Positions 23,101 to 34,009 of a stretch of DNA of 64,000 nucleotides are shown here, one piece after another (the first letter of the stretch is position 1; the number at the start of each line of letters is the position of its first letter). The notes beneath the pieces were generated by a model. The model was given only the letters and a program-made list of their open reading frames with translations, was not told the DNA's origin and did not search any database. Location: positions 2,108,001-2,172,000 of the forward strand of contig JAZGTN010000059.1 of NCBI GenBank assembly GCA_037783415.1, read 5' to 3'. This DNA comes from Leptasterias polaris (taxonomy: Eukaryota; Echinodermata; Asteroidea; Forcipulatida; Asteriidae). The translations under genes and the position numbers were made by a program.

Positions 23101-24253
23101 TCCGTCGTGTAAGCAAAGAACTGCTGGTAGCTCGGACCAAGGATGAACAGAATGACTGAGAGACAACCCAGGCTGGACAGAAATCCTTTGCTGACTGGAG
23201 TTTTATCTGAGATCAACATTAGAAAATCAGCTCTGATATTCAAGTATGTACAAGTTTAGCAAACAGCAAGTGTATTAGCTTAAAGAGAAGGTAAGTTTGG
23301 TAATTACTCATAAAATGAATGGCAATAAAAAATCATTGGTTAGAAGCCTACAGCAGCTTTCGATAGTAAACAGCCTTTTGAGAATCATTTCACTTCGAAG
23401 TAATGTGGTTATGTAGAAAGATATTGGTGGTTATGCCCCAAAATTTGAATCTGAGAAGCGTTACTGTCATAAATGTTTCTCAGATTATGTATTCCTAATA
23501 ATTAGGGATTATTCTTCCTGCGTGGACATATTCACTCCAGATTTTCGGCGGTATCTCAAAAACGCGACCACCTTTTGAAATGAAATTATCACAGATTAGT
23601 TTTATTGTACATACATTTACATAGCATTTAAACAATCGAACAGTTCCAAAAACCAAAGGTATACTTTGCCTTTAAACATATGCATTCCTTTAAATACAAA
23701 ACTATTTATGGAGTCTTAAATCTTTTTTTTGTATTTGAAAAAATAGAACATGTCAGTCGTCACACTAGATTGCTGTGCCAGCAAGCCAAGTGACAAGGGT
23801 TAATTCAAATGTGTGTACTGTATGGTGTAATTGGTTCTTTCTATTAATCTCAGTTCTCAGTTTTTTCCTCGGCTATTTTGGACAGAACATCTCTACTCTG
23901 CGGTGAAACGTGATGCAACATCAAGTTGTACAATTTGGAACCTGGTGGTCTTCTTTCCTACTTGTACTTTCCCCCATCCATGGCTTGCAATTGGATTGAT
24001 TGCAAACCCTACGAATGGATCATGCCAATGGAGAATGTCAATCGTAATCGTACTAATGCTATGTATAATGTAGTGTAAGTGTTGGTCATGTTGGTAGGGC
24101 GTTCATCATGTGCCCTGTCATTGACTTGTGTGTTTAGTGTACACTTCGTTCAATCATTCACACAGTTTACTTTAAAAATTTAAGTTTCCTATCAAAATAT
24201 TCCTGTGTGAGAAAATACTCACAAAATCCAAAGTTACTGTACTGCGACCACAT
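17186..24253 (-). CDS. UBAC2: UBAC2: ER rhomboid-like pseudoprotease with C-terminal UBA domain, nine exons
   Basis: Exons in coding order: 24253-24223, 23206-23079, 22501-22382, 21453-21344, 20557-20437, 19793-19473, 18494-18416, 17929-17826 and 17296-17186. Every junction is GT-AG and every phase agrees, giving 374 residues (human about 344). It starts MWSQYSNFGFYKTPVSKGFL. Landmark blocks are IWRLVTSK with LLLMYNFRVFEKRFGS (residues about 54-91), SMFVPFFFDLP (about 134-144), LVVGCGLLSGLLYR (about 179-192), MGATLELQRAQRMELIEQQ in exon 6, and a UBA domain at about 334-371 with TDMGFNRG. UBAC2 is a multi-pass ER membrane protein of the rhomboid fold without protease residues. In vertebrates it binds UBXD8/FAF2 and gp78 and works in ER-associated degradation and lipid-droplet protein trafficking; the UBA domain binds ubiquitin. 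The linker exons 7-8 are Ser/Pro/Thr-rich. Introns are loaded with repeats. The gene is head-to-head with the DHHC gene at 25149, with start codons about 0.9 kb apart. Confidence 0.96.
18030..18405 (+). mobile_element. tRNA-derived SINE in UBAC2 intron 7
   Basis: The head contains a pol III A box-like TGGCCGAGCGGT and a B box-like GGGTTCTTGTCCC about 40 bases later, as in tRNA-derived SINEs. It is followed by a conserved body (CCTTAAGCAAGACACTTAACC, TGGGACGTAAAGCC-like, GTGTAATGCAC) and a tail ending CCTTGAGCACC. It is antisense to UBAC2 and its tail ends within about 25 bp of the exon 7 splice donor (exon edge 18416). The copy at 52235-52645 is in the opposite orientation. Confidence 0.75.
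18770..19020 (+). mobile_element. tRNA-derived SINE, second type
   Basis: A B box-like GGGTTCGACTCCC (18812-18824 region) is followed by GTGACACTTAACCATAATTG, as in the SINE at 18030. It then has a different body with CCCAATGACCAGGGGTAG and GTATATTGCTTTGATACAA. The body resembles the element at 59340-59690 in reverse. A shorter tRNA-like piece lies at 19938-20010. Confidence 0.6.
20075..20425 (+). mobile_element. 5'-truncated LINE, reverse transcriptase C-terminus (CR1/L2/Jockey-like)
   Basis: Translation gives YQSLQGTAPTYIQRLIQLY, then RQLRSSDNKPLHIPHTRH, then SWGTNIFIHFGPSPWNE. This is the usual carboxy end of non-LTR retrotransposon polymerases (ALHGxAPxYL...LRSS...PxxR...G...F...APxxWN). 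It ends with CAATAAA about a dozen bases before the UBAC2 exon 5 donor (exon edge 20437), antisense to the gene. Only this 3' fragment is present. Confidence 0.75.
21620..22185. repeat. ~120-bp tandem repeat array inside UBAC2 intron 3
   Basis: About five irregular units share ATTGAATGGTCAGACAGTAG, GAGGGTTG, TGTACTGTGTAGATG, CACCACA and GCAGGCTGGC. Some units are shortened, for example a ~60-bp one at 21785-21850. The array lies between exons 3 and 4 and matches the array at 16785-17125. Confidence 0.8.
23284..23671. mobile_element. TTAA-flanked MITE in UBAC2 intron 1
   Basis: TTAA flanks the element at 23280-23283 and 23672-23675. The ends AGAGAAGGTAAGTTTGG and, inverted, AGGCAAAGTATACCTTTGG are imperfect inverted repeats. 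The interior CTCAAAAACGCGACCACCTT is shared with the element at 47158-47595, and an inverted relative is visible at 7190-7400. Confidence 0.7.
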
Positions 24254-25131
24254 CTTCGATTCCCCACATCCAATGACACTTGGGCTAAAATTCCGCAGGG
24301 TGCCACCACTCTAGCTCCCTTAATATCTCGCCGATTACACTAAATTATAGCCTTTTGATCACCAGCGTTGGCTTCCGATCGCAGTTTTTCCCCTTTTCTG
24401 AGAAAAGGCAGATCCCCCGTTTGACTAGTTGCTCTGAGCAATGTGAATGCAGTCTGGGTACACTTCAGAATTGTATCTGAAAGGGGGATGGTGATGAGAA
24501 ACCAATGAGGGCGCTGTTTATTATTTCTTAATTTGATTTTAGCAGAAGAAGCCATCATCATCAAAGAGCAACTCTGTTTCGGTTATCAGTTGTTGTCTCC
24601 TTCATTGCCCTTTCAGCCTATTTGTAATCGGTGTAATGTAAGTATATTCAAGTAAAAAAGGGCTAAAATTCCGTATCCTGCCACCACTGTATCTCACTTA
24701 ATTTAGGTCAAATTATAATCCTTACCTTGTATTTGTATAAGTAAGAACACTCAGGATACAACCATAGAGAAAGGACCACGGAAGGAGTTACAACTTCGCT
24801 TTTTATTACACCATGGGTGTAGACAGACATGCTTTCACAATTTTCTTAAACTTGATTGATTGATTTATTTTTTTATATTTTACAATTCCTGTGTAGACCC
24901 TATCATCCTTTTGAGAATATTTTGATACCAACTTCCAATGTCAAAATGTACTGACCAGTGTCAGTGAAAGATAATGGCTGTGCTATCCGAGGCTGCATGA
25001 TGGACACTGTAGAGTACACTTTTTCAAATCAAAAGAGAAGAAAACATATTAATTAGTTGTGGTCATTGTTTAACTTGACCAACTCTACAGTGCATGTTTT
25101 TTAATTGTATTTTCTATCTTTTCATCCACAG
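24223..25131. promoter_or_regulatory. Shared upstream region of UBAC2 (-) and DHHC gene (+)
   Basis: The two genes diverge from this interval. The block GGCTAAAATTCCG...TGCCACCACT occurs at 24283-24313 and again, diverged, at 24661-24691, both on the + strand, so part of the region is duplicated. A splice acceptor (TTTTCATCCACAG, ending 25131) lies 17 bases upstream of the DHHC start codon, so that gene's first exon is non-coding and lies within or near this interval. No TATA box is evident. A bidirectional promoter is inference. Confidence 0.45.
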
Positions 25132-25148
25132 ACTTACAGACCCTCAAA

Positions 25149-26033
25149 ATGGATGTCGGAGCAAAGTTCAAGGAGTGGATGTCGTATTTTACAGAGCCAA
25201 GTGCGAAAAGACTAATGCTCATAGCCAACATTGGTGGTGTGGTGTACTACTGGGTGATCTCCTTACTCGTTCTTTACGTCAATCTTTGGCTTATCATCCC
25301 GACCTTGCTCTCTGAAAACCTCACCTGGATGCGTTTCCAATGGTGGTTTTTTGTCATGGCTTTTTTGAATATGATGCTGAACTACATTATTTGCCTGTCG
25401 AAGAAATCTCGCTACACATCCACAGAGATGAGCAATTCAGAGGAGCCCTCTAGGAAGGGTTGGGGTTACTGTGTGCCGTGCCAACAGAACAGCCCACCGA
25501 GAACCCACCACTGCTCTGTCTGCAAGAATTGCATCCTGAAACGGGACCAGCATTGCTTCTTTCTTGGAGTGTGCGTCGGTCATTTCAATCAGCGATACTT
25601 CCTCGTCTTCCTCTTTTACGCATCTATAACAGCCCTCCATGCTGCGGTGTGTTTCTTCACATATCTTAACCATCACTTTGCGACATTTCTCTCCCTAGAC
25701 ATTTACTGTTATTTCTTCCCCATCGCCACAACCAAGTGGATATTGGGATTCACCCCATCACATCTCTACGGTCTACTTGCGCTCTTCTACATGTGTTTGA
25801 TGCTGGGATTTGGCTGCGTCGGTTTCTTCACTTTTCATTTCCAACGCGCTCTTCATTGCCAGACATCTTACGAGTTTTCACACAGAGTGACAACCTACAG
25901 TAGAGGCTCTCAGAGAAATTTGCAAGAAGTCTTTGGGAGCTATTGGTGGCTGGCATTTCTCTTTCCTATTCCCCAGAAGCAGAGCAGTGATGGGATTGTC
26001 TGGAACAAACCAAAACAATTGAAAGGATATTAG
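25149..26033 (+). CDS. DHHC-type S-acyltransferase (ZDHHC22/24-like) with DQHC active-site variant
   Basis: The 294-residue protein has four predicted membrane segments (about 25-50, 63-82, 150-172 and 202-228) and a cytosolic zinc-finger domain between the second and third. That domain holds Cys108, Cys111, His121-Cys122, Cys125, Cys128, DQHC at 133-136 and Cys142. The catalytic motif is DQHC rather than DHHC; the Cys nucleophile is kept and the first His is replaced by Gln, as is also known in ZDHHC13. The C-terminal NLQEVFGSYWWLAFLFPIP resembles ZDHHC22 and ZDHHC24. These integral membrane enzymes attach palmitate to cytosolic cysteines. The coding region is one exon, with a 5' UTR intron acceptor ending at 25131 and AATAAA at 26401-26406. 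It is divergent from UBAC2. A distant paralog is at 50555-51391. Confidence 0.92.
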   Translation: MDVGAKFKEWMSYFTEPSAKRLMLIANIGGVVYYWVISLLVLYVNLWLIIPTLLSENLTWMRFQWWFFVMAFLNMMLNYIICLSKKSRYTSTEMSNSEEPSRKGWGYCVPCQQNSPPRTHHCSVCKNCILKRDQHCFFLGVCVGHFNQRYFLVFLFYASITALHAAVCFFTYLNHHFATFLSLDIYCYFFPIATTKWILGFTPSHLYGLLALFYMCLMLGFGCVGFFTFHFQRALHCQTSYEFSHRVTTYSRGSQRNLQEVFGSYWWLAFLFPIPQKQSSDGIVWNKPKQLKGY

Positions 26034-26400
26034 CATATTTATAGCAATACAGATTATAGACTTTGCATTGCCTGAAAGACCAACAAATTTGGGTTTGTTT
26101 TTCTGTGAACGAATTTTGACAGCCCCCAAAAACATAAAATACTTATTGAGTACATGTACAATGTATGCCATGCACAATGCACAAAATACTCCAAACAAGC
26201 AATGAACTGTACATATGGCTGTTGTTTAGCGTGAGTTACATGTAGGCCTATTCTGTGGTCACGACAATATCTCATTTTCATCTTTTAGCTCGCTGTTACT
26301 AATCGTTGAAGGGTTTTGTTTTCAGTTTTTCAAATGAAAAGTAAAAAATTCCTTGAACTAAATTGCTAAACCGCTTAAGCTACATGTAGGGCCTTACTAA

Positions 26401-26406
26401 AATAAA
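26401..26406 (+). terminator. Poly(A) signal AATAAA
   Basis: This canonical hexamer lies about 370 bp after the stop codon of the DHHC gene, on the same strand. Its use is inferred. Confidence 0.5.
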
Positions 26407-27789
26407 ATTTTGTGTTTGGCATGACAGGCCCGAAATATTAATGATGTACAGTAGTACACAATAATATACAGGTACATGTGCATGTTGGTCAGATTTCTTT
26501 TTGAATATTATTTATAATATTATAGGCCAGCGCCTACAAAATAGGTTTTAATGGCCTTGCCCTCTCATAAATGAAATTCCAGGCCGTGTTTACCCGACGT
26601 GACTACGTGTACATTATAATTGTTGAAACCGTTTTCCTTTCAGTTGATGAGATTTCTTAAAGGGGGCTGCTATCATGATCATAGCGGGCCTGTGGTTGTA
26701 CATGGAATGAACTGTAACTCAGTTACTGCACAAGTACGTGCACGGTCGCACGCTTGTCATCACATTACAATATTAGACTTAATGACGTCATCCTTTTTAA
26801 TCTGATGGCCAGTGCACACGTGTGCCATATCTGGTTTTGATTTCATAATTTCATGTACAGTCACAGGCCTGCTACATGTATGATCATGAAGGCGGTCCTC
26901 CCAAGATAAATAAGAAAGCTAAATGCACAGTATATGAGCTGAGTAGGCCTATCGGATTCAGGGGACGTATATGATTACTAAAGTGAATGATCACCTTATA
27001 GGCCTAATTTAGGAAGAAAATCTGATGTAATTCAATATGCATTATGTTATCATGGTAACAGATCACAGAGTGTCTCATGTTGGTTTCTGTGAAGTCATAC
27101 AGAAAGCTAACAAACATAACCCACTGGACTTGTACTTGTACTTAGCTTGTGAAGCATTTTGTAACATAAGTATTTATTAATTCTAAATCGCACTGTTTTG
27201 AATTGCTCGATGCTTAGAGAGAGACATATTCCCTGTAAAGGTCAAATTGTAAGCTTTTGGTGTTGCTGGGGGTTGGTGACAATTAACTACCCATGTAAAT
27301 AATACAGTTTAGAGGTTTTGTTTCTTAAAATCTACAATGAATATCTTTTTTAAAAGGATCTTTCAGCTGTTTTTCAGACATTACTGACTCAATGTGTGTT
27401 TGCACCTTAGCACTTCAGTTTGTTAACACAGCTGCACATGAAGACTCGCCCTTTATTGCCCACCAGCACATTTTTAGGCAGTTTTTGTACAGGTTTCCTA
27501 CCCATTTAAAATTGTGTAGCGCCACAAGGCACAGTATACAAGATGGGGAACTAGAGCTTTATCTGATGTTGGAAAGTGAAGTACATGTATGCATGGGTGC
27601 CATTTCGGTAACCAAGTGCATTGAGAGCAGTTGTCATTGTCTGCACTGATCTATTGGTGCATCAAAAGAGTTGCTAATGGAGCATTAGAAGTGCCATCCA
27701 ACTTGAGATCTTGACATTGAAGATGATTTCGGGAAAGAAATACGATTCAAGATTTTGTTATCTTAAATTTATCTTTAGAAGTTAACAAC

Positions 27790-28040
27790 CTTTTCCTAGG
27801 TTGTCAACATCTTGAGATAATCTCAAGATGATGACATTTCTATTTCCAAATTGTCATCATCTTGAGATTATCTCAGGAAGTTGACATCCTATTCCCAAGA
27901 TGGCATCATCTTGAGATTATCTCAGGAAGTTGACATCCTATTCCCAAGATGGCATCATCTTGAGATTATCTCAGGAAGTTGACATCCTATTCCCAAGATG
28001 GCATCATCTTGAGATTGTCACTAGAAGTTGACATTGACAA
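27790..28040. repeat. 49-bp tandem repeat with internal palindrome
   Basis: About five head-to-tail units of CATCATCTTGAGATTATCTC, AGGAAGTTGACATCC and TATTCCCAAGATGG, exactly 49 bp apart in the three best units (27892, 27941, 27990). The first unit contains a perfect palindrome, CATCTTGAGAT-A-ATCTCAAGATG (27810-27832 region). Diverged copies extend to about 28110. Confidence 0.85.
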
Positions 28041-28714
28041 AGATTTTCAACTTGTGTTTAACTCAAGTAAGGTCATCATCCTACTTCAAGATCTCATTGT
28101 ACCGAGATCATCTCAGGATCTCAGCAAATCGAATGGCACGTCCGAAGCTCCACTCACTGCATGTAGTTTTCATATTTCACTCATTGTGCAGCTGATATAA
28201 TGAATTCCCTTTGTCAAAATTGTTTTGAGCTAAAAATTAATATTTAATATGCATTAAGTTAAAAGAAAACTAATGTACTATTTCTTTTTTTACAAAGTTT
28301 GTAGTGTTTTTGAACTGATTTTGTAAAGCTGGTTTGTGTTGTGTGAATAAATATAAAAAAATTCAACACTTTTGTATATTTTGAATCTTATTTATTGAAT
28401 CTTATTTATTGATAACATGCAGTACAATTAAAAGTTCCATTAATGAAGCTTCGAGGATCACTTATCAGTTTGACTCTTTTTTCTTTTCTTTTTTCCTCCT
28501 TTTGATTGATTGATTAATTTTTTATTTATTTATTTATTGACTTATTATTATTATGTTTTTTTTGGTGTTTTTTTGGGGGGGGCTTTTTTTTAAAGTAGAC
28601 TTTCCATATATATTAACTTTCCATCTTGTTGTATCTTTTCTCTGGTGGTGGGATTAGGCATAGGCATTGGCTCCAAAAGTGGAGAGGGAAATCCATGCAC
28701 AAACCAACCAATTT

Positions 28715-29735
28715 CTTAAAGGCCTGTAAGCACAAAAACTTGCTAAGCACAGAAAAGTCATGCTTAGCAGAAACAGATTACCAGCCAACATTCAATTAAG
28801 TTTACTTTGTTGTGACTGGTGGCCTGCTTGTTTGATTTACTTAGCAAAGACAAATTGGCTAAACAGAATCTTCTGCTGAACATCGTTATGTGAAGCAGAA
28901 AATTGTAAGCTGTAACAGCAGAAAACACTACTTACCAATTGTTTTGCTAAGCAAGAGTGGTGAACCAGCTAGCTGCAACAATGTAAACTTTATGGCATTT
29001 TGGCTGGTACCTTTTTTCTGCTCATCAAATTTGTGATTAGCAAGTTTTTGTGCCATGTCACCTTTACCATTTGTGAACTGGGCCCAATTTCATACAGCTG
29101 CTTAAGCACAAAAAGTAGCTAAGCACAACAAAAGTATGCTTACCAGACTAAGGTTACCAGCCAAACTGCCATGTCACAAGTTAATTTTGTGACTGGTATC
29201 CTGCTCATTTCTGCTTAGAAGACAATTGTTAAGCAATATTTTCTGCTTAAACGCACTGAACATGTTTGGTAATTATCAAAGACCAGTATTGTCACTCGGT
29301 GTATCCCAACGTACATATGCATAACATAACAAACCTGTGAAAATTTGGGCTGAATCGGTCATCGAAGTTCCAAGAAAATAAAGAAAGAAAAAACACCCTT
29401 GTTGCACAATTTTGTGTGCTTTCAGATGCTAATAAAAGGCTTCATGCATGAAGTCTTTTATTATTTTAGTGAGAAGTTACTTCTTTCTCAAAAACTACGT
29501 TTCAGAGGGAGTGGTTTCTCACAATGTTTTATACTATCAACAGCTCTCCGTTGCTGGTTACCAAGTAAGTTTTTATGCTAATATATATTTTGAGTAATTA
29601 CCAAACGTGTTCAGTGCCTTTAAGCAGCCCTATGAAGGTGGGGCCCTGTTATCCTGCTCCTTTTTGCTTAGCAAAAAAAAATCATCAAACTCTTCTGCTT
29701 GGGCAGCTCTACGAAATTGGGCCTAATATTCATCT
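28715..29735. mobile_element. Cluster of GCTGCTTA-family elements, one interrupted by a TTAA MITE
   Basis: Two adjacent inverted-repeat elements carry GCTTAGCA, CCAGCCAA and TTGTGACTGGT phrases. The second starts GGGCCCAATTTCATACAGCT near 29086 and ends CAGCTCTACGAAATTGGGCC near 29724. It is split by the insertion at 29251-29619, so the TTAA element is the younger of the two. Confidence 0.65.
29251..29619. mobile_element. TTAA-flanked MITE (AGGCACTG family), nested
   Basis: TTAA flanks at 29247-29250 and 29620-29623. The 369-bp element is close to the copy at 9792-10162 along its whole length. It lies inside an older GCTGCTTA-family element whose two halves rejoin cleanly when it is removed. 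Confidence 0.8.
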
Positions 29736-29790
29736 GAGAAATGGTTTTAAATCAAATTAAAGCATAAAGTATATACAAATCTAAATGAAG

Positions 29791-29838
29791 CCCCGCCCAT
29801 CAGTTGGGAGGTTATGCAAATCAGACGGTTATGCAAAT
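29791..29838 (+). promoter_or_regulatory. Promoter-like segment: GC box plus two octamer sites
   Basis: CCCCGCCC (29791-29798) is followed by two exact octamers ATGCAAAT (29814-29821 and 29831-29838), 17 bases apart, each inside GGTTATGCAAAT-like context. CpG dinucleotides are locally enriched in the next 110 bases. Octamers bind POU factors and occur in histone, snRNA and developmental promoters; activity here is inference. Confidence 0.4.
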
Positions 29839-29942
29839 TCTGTGTTTTTGCGCACGTTTTCAAAGCGTTTTTAAATTTGGGTTCGAGGGCGCATTTTCAT
29901 TACCTGACCGTCGTCAACACTGGACTGGAGGCAGCATGCCGC

Positions 29943-30920
29943 ATGGCTGGAACACCGGATTTGGACGTCGTTTTTCTCATTGAGTTTTACCTGTAAGTTT
30001 ATCATTTTTCCTATGTATTATGTACACTCAGGAAGAATTTTGCATTAATTGTTAGACTTTTAGAAGCATTAAATGTTGACAAATTCCTCATTAAAGACAA
30101 GTCTTTGCTGGCCAAAATTAAGTAGAAGGACACCTAGTACATGTGGTCCCTCTCCATGCGGTACGTTCATGTATGATGTATTCAAGTGTGGCTTTGTGGA
30201 ATACTTTCACTGGTTGAAGGAAAATTTGTTTAAAAAGACTGCAGAATATTCTAAACAAAATGTCACTGTTGAGCCTTTTTATTTTATATTTCGCATGCCC
30301 AACAAAGTGTTGAACACTCACGTGGCTGGTATGGAGGTAGGAATCTCTACCTCCATGGTATAGTGTATAGACTCAAAAAGACTGCAGTAAGCCTATAGCC
30401 AGGCTGTCGAAACTATGACTAGAGGGAGGGAGGGGTTGTGACGAGGGGAGTAGCCTGTACACACCAAAAATCTAGGTCATGGTCCATCGGATGTACCAAG
30501 ACCTTAGGCCACTTTTTTGAATTAATTTGAAAAACAATCAAAAATTACTTTGGAAAATCGATTGCTTACTCTTTTACTCCATTGATTTTTATATCTTGAT
30601 GTCTTTTTAATGATGTATTTTGAGCTTTTTAATGGAGTAATTATGGTTGCAATTCATTTATGCTTCGATGACTATTTTTAATAAACCTTTTATCTATTTA
30701 TCTAGACCTCCAGACAGGGAAATCTTTAACTTGAGGCCGTGGACCCAGGCAAGAATCGTCAGCCATTGATGGAACTGCTTGATGATGAACTTGTTACTCA
30801 ACATTGTTGTGCTGATTCTCAAAGACTGTGACCAGTGAGTTGAAGATCTATGGATTGTGTGGTATGTGGGATTGTTTCTATACTGATCTAATGTACACTG
30901 GAGGTCGCCAAAGGACCACG
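29943..30920 (+). ncRNA. Candidate transcript start: two exon-like segments, possible 37-residue micropeptide
   Basis: An ATG at 29943 opens MAGTPDLDVVFLIEFY and ends in a good donor (CT|GTAAGT, exon edge 29992). A strong acceptor (TTTTATCTATTTATCTAG, exon from 30706) continues the frame as LPPDREIFNLRPWTQARIVS and stops at TGA 30767-30769. This second segment ends in a donor at 30920|GTAAGG. The 37-residue product matches no family I know. It may be a real micropeptide, or the segments may be exons of a non-coding RNA that continues downstream. The splice sites are the only evidence. Confidence 0.25.
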
Positions 30921-32148
30921 GTAAGGAAAACAGTGCCTTATCCAACCTCCACTTTTTAAAGGTCATTGTGCATTTCATCTCATTGATGATGATTTGATTT
31001 TTTATTTTGTTGGAAAAAAATCAGCTAGAGCAATTGGTGGTAAACTATTGACCCTCTAACAAAACAAAAGGGTAAAATTTATGATCCTAGTAATAGTGGA
31101 GGTCGGATACCACTAGTTGACCCCAAAAGACAAGGTGAAGAGTTGAAGACAGCGAATGGTAAGAGAAGATCTGACCCATTCTCTTGCAGGACCCTCCCCT
31201 TTATTACTTCCCCCTCCCCCAACACTATACATGATGTTCAATGAACTTGTTGATGTTGTCCCTGTTAGCATTCAAGGTGACGTCACACTGTCTTGGGCCT
31301 TCTTACTTTGCATATTGGTCGTAGCCAGTGATGCTTTTTAATTAGAAGACTAGTCTTACTGGAAAGTTCCAATGGGGTTAGAACTTCAAGTCGCCAGTTG
31401 TCATTTTAAATTAAAATTGTCATGATTTAATATATATATTCATAATGTTTATAATGATACAGCATAAAAATCCAACCACAACTGCATAAATAATCATTTG
31501 AAAATAGAAAATAAGTGATTATTTTTAATGGTTGGATTCTGCACTTTTCCCATGAAAGTACAATAATTATTAATGTTATTGTACTACTTATAGACTCATA
31601 ACCTGCAATCAGGTTCTTCCAAATCTGCATTCATAATCAATGTCTGGTGTAGGAGTATTAAATAAAGAATTTAGACATGCTAAATTAATATTTACATATT
31701 CCTAATATCAGCATCACACCAATTATGAATGTTGCTATTAGGTTTAATTGAGCATAAAACATTGACCACGCCCTTTCAATTTTAACTAAGTACATACGCT
31801 GTAAATTTTGTTAGTTGACAAACAAAAACAACTCAATTAGCCCTAACTAAAAATTTCAAATCTATTATACTGTAGCTTTTAATGAACACATTTGGAATAA
31901 TTATTTTTAAAAAGCATTAAATCAAGTTGCAAGCGCTGCGACACAAAACATATAGGAAAGTAGGAAGAAGAAGGAGAAGAAGAAAAGAGACAGCGAAAGA
32001 AAAATGTTATCTTCTCCTGGATGACACAGAGATGGGAAAGATGTTGGATACCAGTGATGCCTTGGTTTGTATGAATGGTAAGACAGTAAAGGCCTAGAGT
32101 AATTAATGTCGGCCTAGAAATAAGACTAACTCTCTACTCTTTTAGCAG

Positions 32149-32539
32149 ATTTTGGGGCAATAGGTTTGGTGTGACTGATGTAACACTTGTCTTGATTCTA
32201 TGATGCTCTAACCACATCCTTTGGTGGTACTCTGGTGACACCTTACCTAGATGACGACAGTTACTGGTTGAGCTTCCTTTGACCTTCGTTGTGTGACCCA
32301 AGGTCATTGAGATCAGGTGCTTGCAGCAAAGATTAAGTAATAGGTCAAGTATCAGGGTAAGTGTGAAAGAAAAATAACATTTTCACTCCACAGCTTCTAA
32401 TTTTTTCCCTCCCCAGGCAATAGCTTTTTTTGTTTCCCACATACAGTATGTAACCAGCTGCTTCTCCTATAACTGACCCAAGGTTAGTGAGGTCAGTTGC
32501 TTAAGGTTGAGTAGGGCCCCTATCAGGTAAAAACTCAGG
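32149..32539 (+). other. Duplicated exon-like segments
   Basis: Segment 32149-32356 (acceptor TTTTAGCAG, donor CAGG|GTAAGTG) and segment 32447-32539 (acceptor ACATACAG, donor CAGG|GTAAGTG) share ACCCAAGGT, GAGGTCAGxTGCTTA and the donor context, so they look like a duplicated exon with its splice site. A further CCACAG|CACAAAAC acceptor lies near 32622. They have no long ORF. They could belong to the candidate transcript starting at 29943. Confidence 0.25.
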
Positions 32540-34009
32540 GTAAGTGTAAAAGGTAAATAACTTCTAACATTATCACTCCACTTTTCGCTTCAGAGGCTGT
32601 AACCATTTTTGTTTTCCACAGCACAAAACTATTACTTGAAGCAGATGTTTCAATGGGGGCTCCCTCTGGTGACAGCATATAGATGATGACATTTTGGTAA
32701 AGTTAGTATTCTCATGGTAAACATCACTTTGTCTAGGTCCAACTTCATAAAGCTGCTTACCGCTAAATACATTTTTGTGCTTACAGCTGAAATACTGCTA
32801 ATGGCCGCTTCTTATGCAGAAAACTTCTGCTTAAAGGCTTTATGGGCCTTGGAGTGTGACTCCAAATGCATAACCTTTCTAAATAACTGTTTTCTTTTTT
32901 TTCAAATTGATGAACTAGATTGTGCACTTACATGATTTAAGTTGAGATGGTATTTACACAGTGACTGAGGTAATGTCAAACATTTGGTCATTACTTTGGG
33001 CTTAAGTATAGTATGAGTTTTTGGTAAATATAGACTGTAATGGGACAATAACTCAAGCAAGACATTTGGATGATCAATTCTGAAATTTCAGTTCATTCAA
33101 TTTGTAAAAATAATAAAATAGATGTATCAACAAGTTCACAATAGTCTTTGACTCTCTCAGAACAAATTTGTAAACTGTTTGGCTGTAATGGTATTCAAAA
33201 ACACTTGCATACATTTCGATTCAACAATGGCTAGCATAAACAACCCAATGAAACATCAGAGCAAGTAACAACTCATCAGCAAGTTACAGCTTTTCAAGAA
33301 AGGTTTCTGCAAAGCTTCAAAATAATTGACATCATTTTGCAATCTTAGAGAAACGATAATGCATCAATGGAAAACGCACAACTATGAATGCATGGCAATA
33401 AGAATTGACCAATGGACAACCTCTAGCCGGGGGCACTTCTATCAAATTACATCATAAAATAAGGTCTATAGCATTCAGCTCTTGCTATTATTGAGAAATG
33501 TATATGCATGGCTTTTTTTAAACAAGGCCTTCTTTGTTTTTCCTCCTTAGTTCATCAGTCTTGTTTGGGGTAGTGACTGCAACCAGAGCCGTCCTAGAGG
33601 AGAAGACAAAATAGAAGTTGCAAAAAATCAACACTGAACCCAGTGGTTAGTTTGAAATTATTCAGTACCATAAACCTTTCAGAACAATAACTGTTCCCTG
33701 AACTTAGTGAAATTCGTCTCAATTATATGGCAAAGAAATATACTGTTTTCAAAATAGTTACTTTTGAAGGTTAAAAATTTAATTCTTGAACTAATACATT
33801 TGCATACATGCTCATCTTGTTCAATAAACACACCAAAACCAGCCAGTAGAAAATCCATCAAAATAGGTGGCAATTTTTTGACATTAAGATTAATGATTGA
33901 GAATAAAAACAATTCAGTTTATCCTGCAGAATAAGAGGCTTAGACCTGCTCCATTGTTTTCGGACTTCCTGATTTGCCTTCTACTGAAGCGTCAAGTCAA
34001 GCCATGATT

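Larger units (their letters stand above)
26407..29790. other. Intergenic, no gene recognised
   Basis: No exon series or recognisable protein was found on either strand. The stretch holds the 49-bp tandem repeat at 27790-28040, T-rich sequence at 28490-28600, and inverted-repeat elements from 28715 on. Confidence 0.5.

Noticed and set aside
30694..30978. 94-codon minus-strand frame as a transposon protein
   Set aside because: No conserved polymerase or integrase motif could be identified; the splice sites on the + strand explain the region no worse.
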